This document shows, piece after piece, positions 61,730-64,000 of a DNA stretch of 64,000 nucleotides. Numbering within the stretch: position 1 is the stretch's first letter; each line of letters starts with the position of its first letter. The position numbers and the translations under genes are program-made. Source of the DNA: Bacillus timonensis (GTDB lineage Bacteria; Bacillota; Bacilli; Bacillales; Bacillaceae_L). The notes below the pieces were generated by a model that was not told the origin of the DNA, did no database searches, and saw nothing but the letters and a program-made list of their open reading frames with translations. Where the stretch lies: NCBI RefSeq assembly GCF_004799755.1, contig NZ_SLUB01000009.1, positions 62,001 to 126,000 on the forward strand. Reading direction: 5' to 3'.

Positions 61730-62737
61730 ATGTTTTCAAATACGGAAATAGGAATTGATTTAGGAACTGCAAATATTTTGGTATACACTAAAAATAAAGG
61801 CATCATCATTAATGAGCCATCCGTTGTGGCTCTTGACACGGAAACGAATAATGTCATCGCTGTTGGTACAGAAGCAAAAAGAATGATTGGGAAAACACCT
61901 GAAAAAATCGTGACAATTCGCCCTTTACGAAAAGGCGTGATTGCAGACTTCAACGTGACTGCTGACATGCTTCGCCATATTATGAAAAAAGTTAGTCAAA
62001 AAATTGGGTACTCGATTCGTAAACCGAATGTGGTCGTTTGTACACCTTCTGGGTCAACCTCAGTTGAACGACGTGCAATCCAGGACGCAATTAGACAATG
62101 TGGTGCAAAGCAGGTTTACTTAATCGAAGAGCCAGTTGCCGCAGCAGTTGGTTCAGATTTACCTGTTGATGAGCCAGTAGCCAACGTAGTCGTTGATATT
62201 GGCGGGGGGAATACAGAAGTCGCGATTATTTCCTTTGGCGGCGTCGTAACGTGTAACTCAGTAAGAATTGGTGGCGACCAGTTTGATGAAGATATCATTC
62301 AATATGTACGAAAAAAATACAATGTCTTGATTGGGGAACATACCGCTGAACAGATTAAATTTGAAATCGGCTATGCCCTTATTGATCATGAAGTAAAGAC
62401 AATGGAAATTCGTGGTCGTGACCTTGTTACAGGTCTTCCTAAAACCATTACCTTACGTTCAACTGAAGTGCAAGAAACATTAAAAGAATCATTACTTCAT
62501 ATTTTAGAAGCAATCCGCGCAACATTAGAGGATTGTCCACCAGAACTAAGTGGTGATATTGTCGACCGCGGGATCATTTTAACAGGCGGCAGTGCGTTAT
62601 TAAACGGTCTACAGGAGTGGCTAAGCCAGGAAATCTTTGTCCCTGTCCACCTTGCACCAAACCCGCTTGAATCAGTTGCAGTCGGAACAGGACGTTCCCT
62701 AAGCATCATCCACAAACTTCACAAAATCGCTAAATAA
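61730..62737 (+). CDS. mreBH: Cell shape-determining protein MreBH
   Basis: 335 residues from ATG 61730 (GGATGGAGATAAT upstream). Actin-like MreB family: [18 protein letters not shown] (phosphate 1), [19 protein letters not shown] (phosphate 2, about 155) and [18 protein letters not shown] (adenosine, about 285). Forms membrane filaments that guide side-wall synthesis; MreBH in B. subtilis directs the LytE hydrolase. Chosen over MreB and Mbl because it stands alone, without mreCD or spoIIID nearby, and by sequence impression. Confidence 0.9.
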   Translation: MFSNTEIGIDLGTANILVYTKNKGIIINEPSVVALDTETNNVIAVGTEAKRMIGKTPEKIVTIRPLRKGVIADFNVTADMLRHIMKKVSQKIGYSIRKPNVVVCTPSGSTSVERRAIQDAIRQCGAKQVYLIEEPVAAAVGSDLPVDEPVANVVVDIGGGNTEVAIISFGGVVTCNSVRIGGDQFDEDIIQYVRKKYNVLIGEHTAEQIKFEIGYALIDHEVKTMEIRGRDLVTGLPKTITLRSTEVQETLKESLLHILEAIRATLEDCPPELSGDIVDRGIILTGGSALLNGLQEWLSQEIFVPVHLAPNPLESVAVGTGRSLSIIHKLHKIAK

Positions 62738-62794
62738 GGACCAGAGGGACGGTTGGACGGTTCTACTGGTCCCCTGCTGTACCTGTTCAAGTAT
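62738..62794. repeat. ACCGTCCC-family element after mreBH
   Basis: GGACCAGAGGGACGGTTGGA followed by CGGTTCTACTGGTCCCC, an imperfect palindrome, directly followed by another GGAACCGTCCC within the terminator at 62795. Confidence 0.7.
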
Positions 62795-62835
62795 AAAAAA
62801 AAGTAGCCACAGGAACCGTCCCTGTGGCTACTTGT
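62795..62835. terminator. Bidirectional terminator between mreBH and terC
   Basis: AAGTAGCCACAGG AACCGTC CCTGTGGCTACTT hairpin with A and T runs; the loop carries the ACCGTCCC repeat core. Confidence 0.9.
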
Positions 62836-62841
62836 ATTTTA

Positions 62842-63561
62842 TTATGCTGTATGTTGTAATGCTTCTCGTTTTGCTGCGATTTTTTTGTTTTTTGCATAGC
62901 CAAGTCCTAGGACAAGGATGGTTAATACTGCAGCAATTAGGTATGTTACGGGTCCATGTTCAATGTGAAGGAAGTTTGTTAGCCCTTTGTCCTTGAACAC
63001 CATTTCTCCTGCAGTCCAGGCAAGGATACCTGCTCCAATATAAGCAATCCAAGAAAATCTGTTCATGGCTTTTACAATGAACTTAGATCCAAAGATCATA
63101 ATCGGAATACTGATAAGAACACCAAGTGCAATCATGCCAATGTGTCCGTCTGCTGCACCTGCTACCGCAACAACATTATCCAGGCTCATTACCGCATCTG
63201 CCATGATAATCGTACCAATCGCTGCCATAATACCATTTGAAGACTTCACATGTGCTTCTCCCTCTTCTTCAACCAATACCTTGTAGGCGATGAATAGAAG
63301 CAGTACTCCACCGATCACATTCACAAATGGAATTTTTAATAAGTAAACAATGATGGCTGCAAATAAAATACGTAAAATAACAGCCCCTGCTGTTCCCCAA
63401 AAGATTGCTTTATTTTGCTGATCTTTCGGAAGGTTTCTAGTTGCCATTGCAATAACAACAGCGTTGTCTCCAGATAAAATAATATCAATTGCAATGATTT
63501 TCAATAAAGCGATTGCCGCTCCAGAAGAGATAGCTAGTCCAAGAATCATTAGCATATCCAT
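62842..63561 (-). CDS. TerC family integral membrane protein (YjbE/YkoY type)
   Basis: 239 residues from ATG 63561 (GAGGGGGAATTTCCCT upstream). About seven membrane segments. Signature IDIILSGDNAVVIAMATRNL (about 27-46) and DAVMSLDNVVAVAGAADGHI (about 128-147), each with acidic residues in the membrane. Family members export Mn2+ or help metalate secreted enzymes. No yybP-ykoY manganese riboswitch is recognisable in the upstream 250 bases. Confidence 0.9.
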   Translation of the reverse strand: MDMLMILGLAISSGAAIALLKIIAIDIILSGDNAVVIAMATRNLPKDQQNKAIFWGTAGAVILRILFAAIIVYLLKIPFVNVIGGVLLLFIAYKVLVEEEGEAHVKSSNGIMAAIGTIIMADAVMSLDNVVAVAGAADGHIGMIALGVLISIPIMIFGSKFIVKAMNRFSWIAYIGAGILAWTAGEMVFKDKGLTNFLHIEHGPVTYLIAAVLTILVLGLGYAKNKKIAAKREALQHTA

Positions 63562-63738
63562 AGGGAAATTCCCCCTCAATTAATATAGTAAAATAGTTCA
63601 TTTTTCATTCCATAATCTAGCATACTCCTATTTTTTGTTACTTTCAATAATTGAGCTACGAATCTTGCTTACAAAACCGCCACAATTATCCAACATGTTA
63701 TTTTTAATAATCGCGCATACTATTTCAATATAATCACC

Positions 63739-63789
63739 TTGACATAACACCATTTGGTTTCATATAATCAAAATGCGAAACCAAATGGT
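63739..63789 (+). promoter_or_regulatory. Consensus promoter with overlapping 13-bp inverted repeat
   Basis: TTGACA (63739-63744), 18 bases, TATAAT (63763-63768). ACCATTTGGTTTC (63749-63761) and GAAACCAAATGGT (63777-63789) are a perfect inverted repeat, one arm in the spacer and one around the transcription start. The left arm would not be transcribed, so this is an operator-like layout rather than a terminator. The regulator is not in the window. Confidence 0.65.
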
Positions 63790-63819
63790 TTTATTTTAAT
63801 TTTAAAAGGAGAATGATTT

Positions 63820-64000
63820 ATGACAACTGTACCTGATATAAAACAAACCGTATTAATTGAAGCACCTATTCAAAAAGTATGGGATCTTGTGTCGACGGGC
63901 GAGGCAATCGGAACGTGGTTTATGCCAAATGATTTGGTTGCTGAGGAAGGACACGAGTTTCATATCCAATCTCCATTCGGACCTTCTCCTTGTAAGGTGT
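63820..64000 (+). CDS. SRPBCC/AHSA1 family protein (C-terminus beyond window)
   Basis: The first 60 residues are visible: a polar start then [38 protein letters not shown] and FGPSPCKV. This is the opening of the AHSA1 (activator of Hsp90-like) START/Bet v1 fold, where a hydrophobic ligand cavity is expected. ATG with AAAGGAG. Such genes are often paired with ArsR-type repressors in Bacillus, and the operator in front fits that. Confidence 0.82.
   Translation, partial: MTTVPDIKQTVLIEAPIQKVWDLVSTGEAIGTWFMPNDLVAEEGHEFHIQSPFGPSPCKV

Noticed and set aside
63562-63738. yybP-ykoY manganese riboswitch before terC
   Set aside because: No matching conserved segments or hairpin are visible between the terC start and the next gene's promoter.
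1-64000. Prophage, intact integrase or conjugation genes
   Set aside because: None of the supported genes encodes a phage structural, integrase, relaxase or type IV secretion protein; only the recombinase-like tail at 6037-6400 hints at one.

Overview
The window reads as a chromosomal segment of a low-G+C, Gram-positive, spore-forming Bacillaceae (Bacillus/Neobacillus-like; no rRNA or marker gene fixes the genus). Evidence: consistent Bacillus-type ribosome binding sites, intrinsic hairpin terminators, sporulation/wall genes (pdaA, mreBH), and from about 34.2 kb to the right end a gene order recalling the yfj-yfk-tre part of the B. subtilis map (rRNA uracil methyltransferase, AlkA glycosylase, pdaA, yfkAB, yfkD, caxA, MFS, YihY, YtxH, LMW-PTP, yfkK, treA).

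Left part, 0-5.2 kb: the start of an FtsX-type ABC permease with a TetR regulator, a DUF1456 protein, the remnant of a DMT transporter, brnQ with a possible structured leader, and an anchored hypothetical protein.

Middle part, 5.1-34.2 kb: accessory region. It is cut into blocks by direct-repeat copies of the 3' end of an rlmCD/rumA-type methyltransferase gene (about 5.14, 10.84, 10.89, 12.88 and 21.63 kb). An intact gene of that family ends at 34,236 and has a degenerate copy just after its stop codon. This looks like repeated acquisition of DNA at the 3' end of that gene. Block contents: (i) truA, a SEC-C protein with an integrase-like tail, a Phd/RelE toxin-antitoxin pair, and an alcohol dehydrogenase divergent from a TetR regulator; (ii) DoxX and a truncated plasmid-type protein; (iii) a defence block with a complete type II CBASS operon (patatin phospholipase, CD-NTase, E1/E2 Cap2, JAMM protease Cap3), a coiled-coil Mrr-type nuclease and a divergent DUF3800-like protein; (iv) a broken IS1182-family element and a catabolic/transport cluster with three phytanoyl-CoA-dioxygenase paralogues, two small zinc-ribbon proteins, an MFS symporter, an AraC regulator and a ribose-type sugar ABC transporter.

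Right part, 34.2-64 kb: mostly housekeeping genes: SMR pump pair, PdaA, fumarase, DUF4317, YfkAB/YfkD/CaxA, OsmC, a G+C-richer acyl-CoA synthetase, an iron-efflux P-type ATPase (PfeT-like) preceded by two near-consensus PerR boxes and a 31-bp-period motif array, YihY/YtxH/YfkJ/YfkK, trehalose-6-phosphate hydrolase, MreBH and TerC. The intergenic spaces carry a 52-bp tandem repeat, a 20-bp tandem repeat and a dispersed family of ACCGTCCC repeats. No tRNA, rRNA, CRISPR array or intact integrase was seen.
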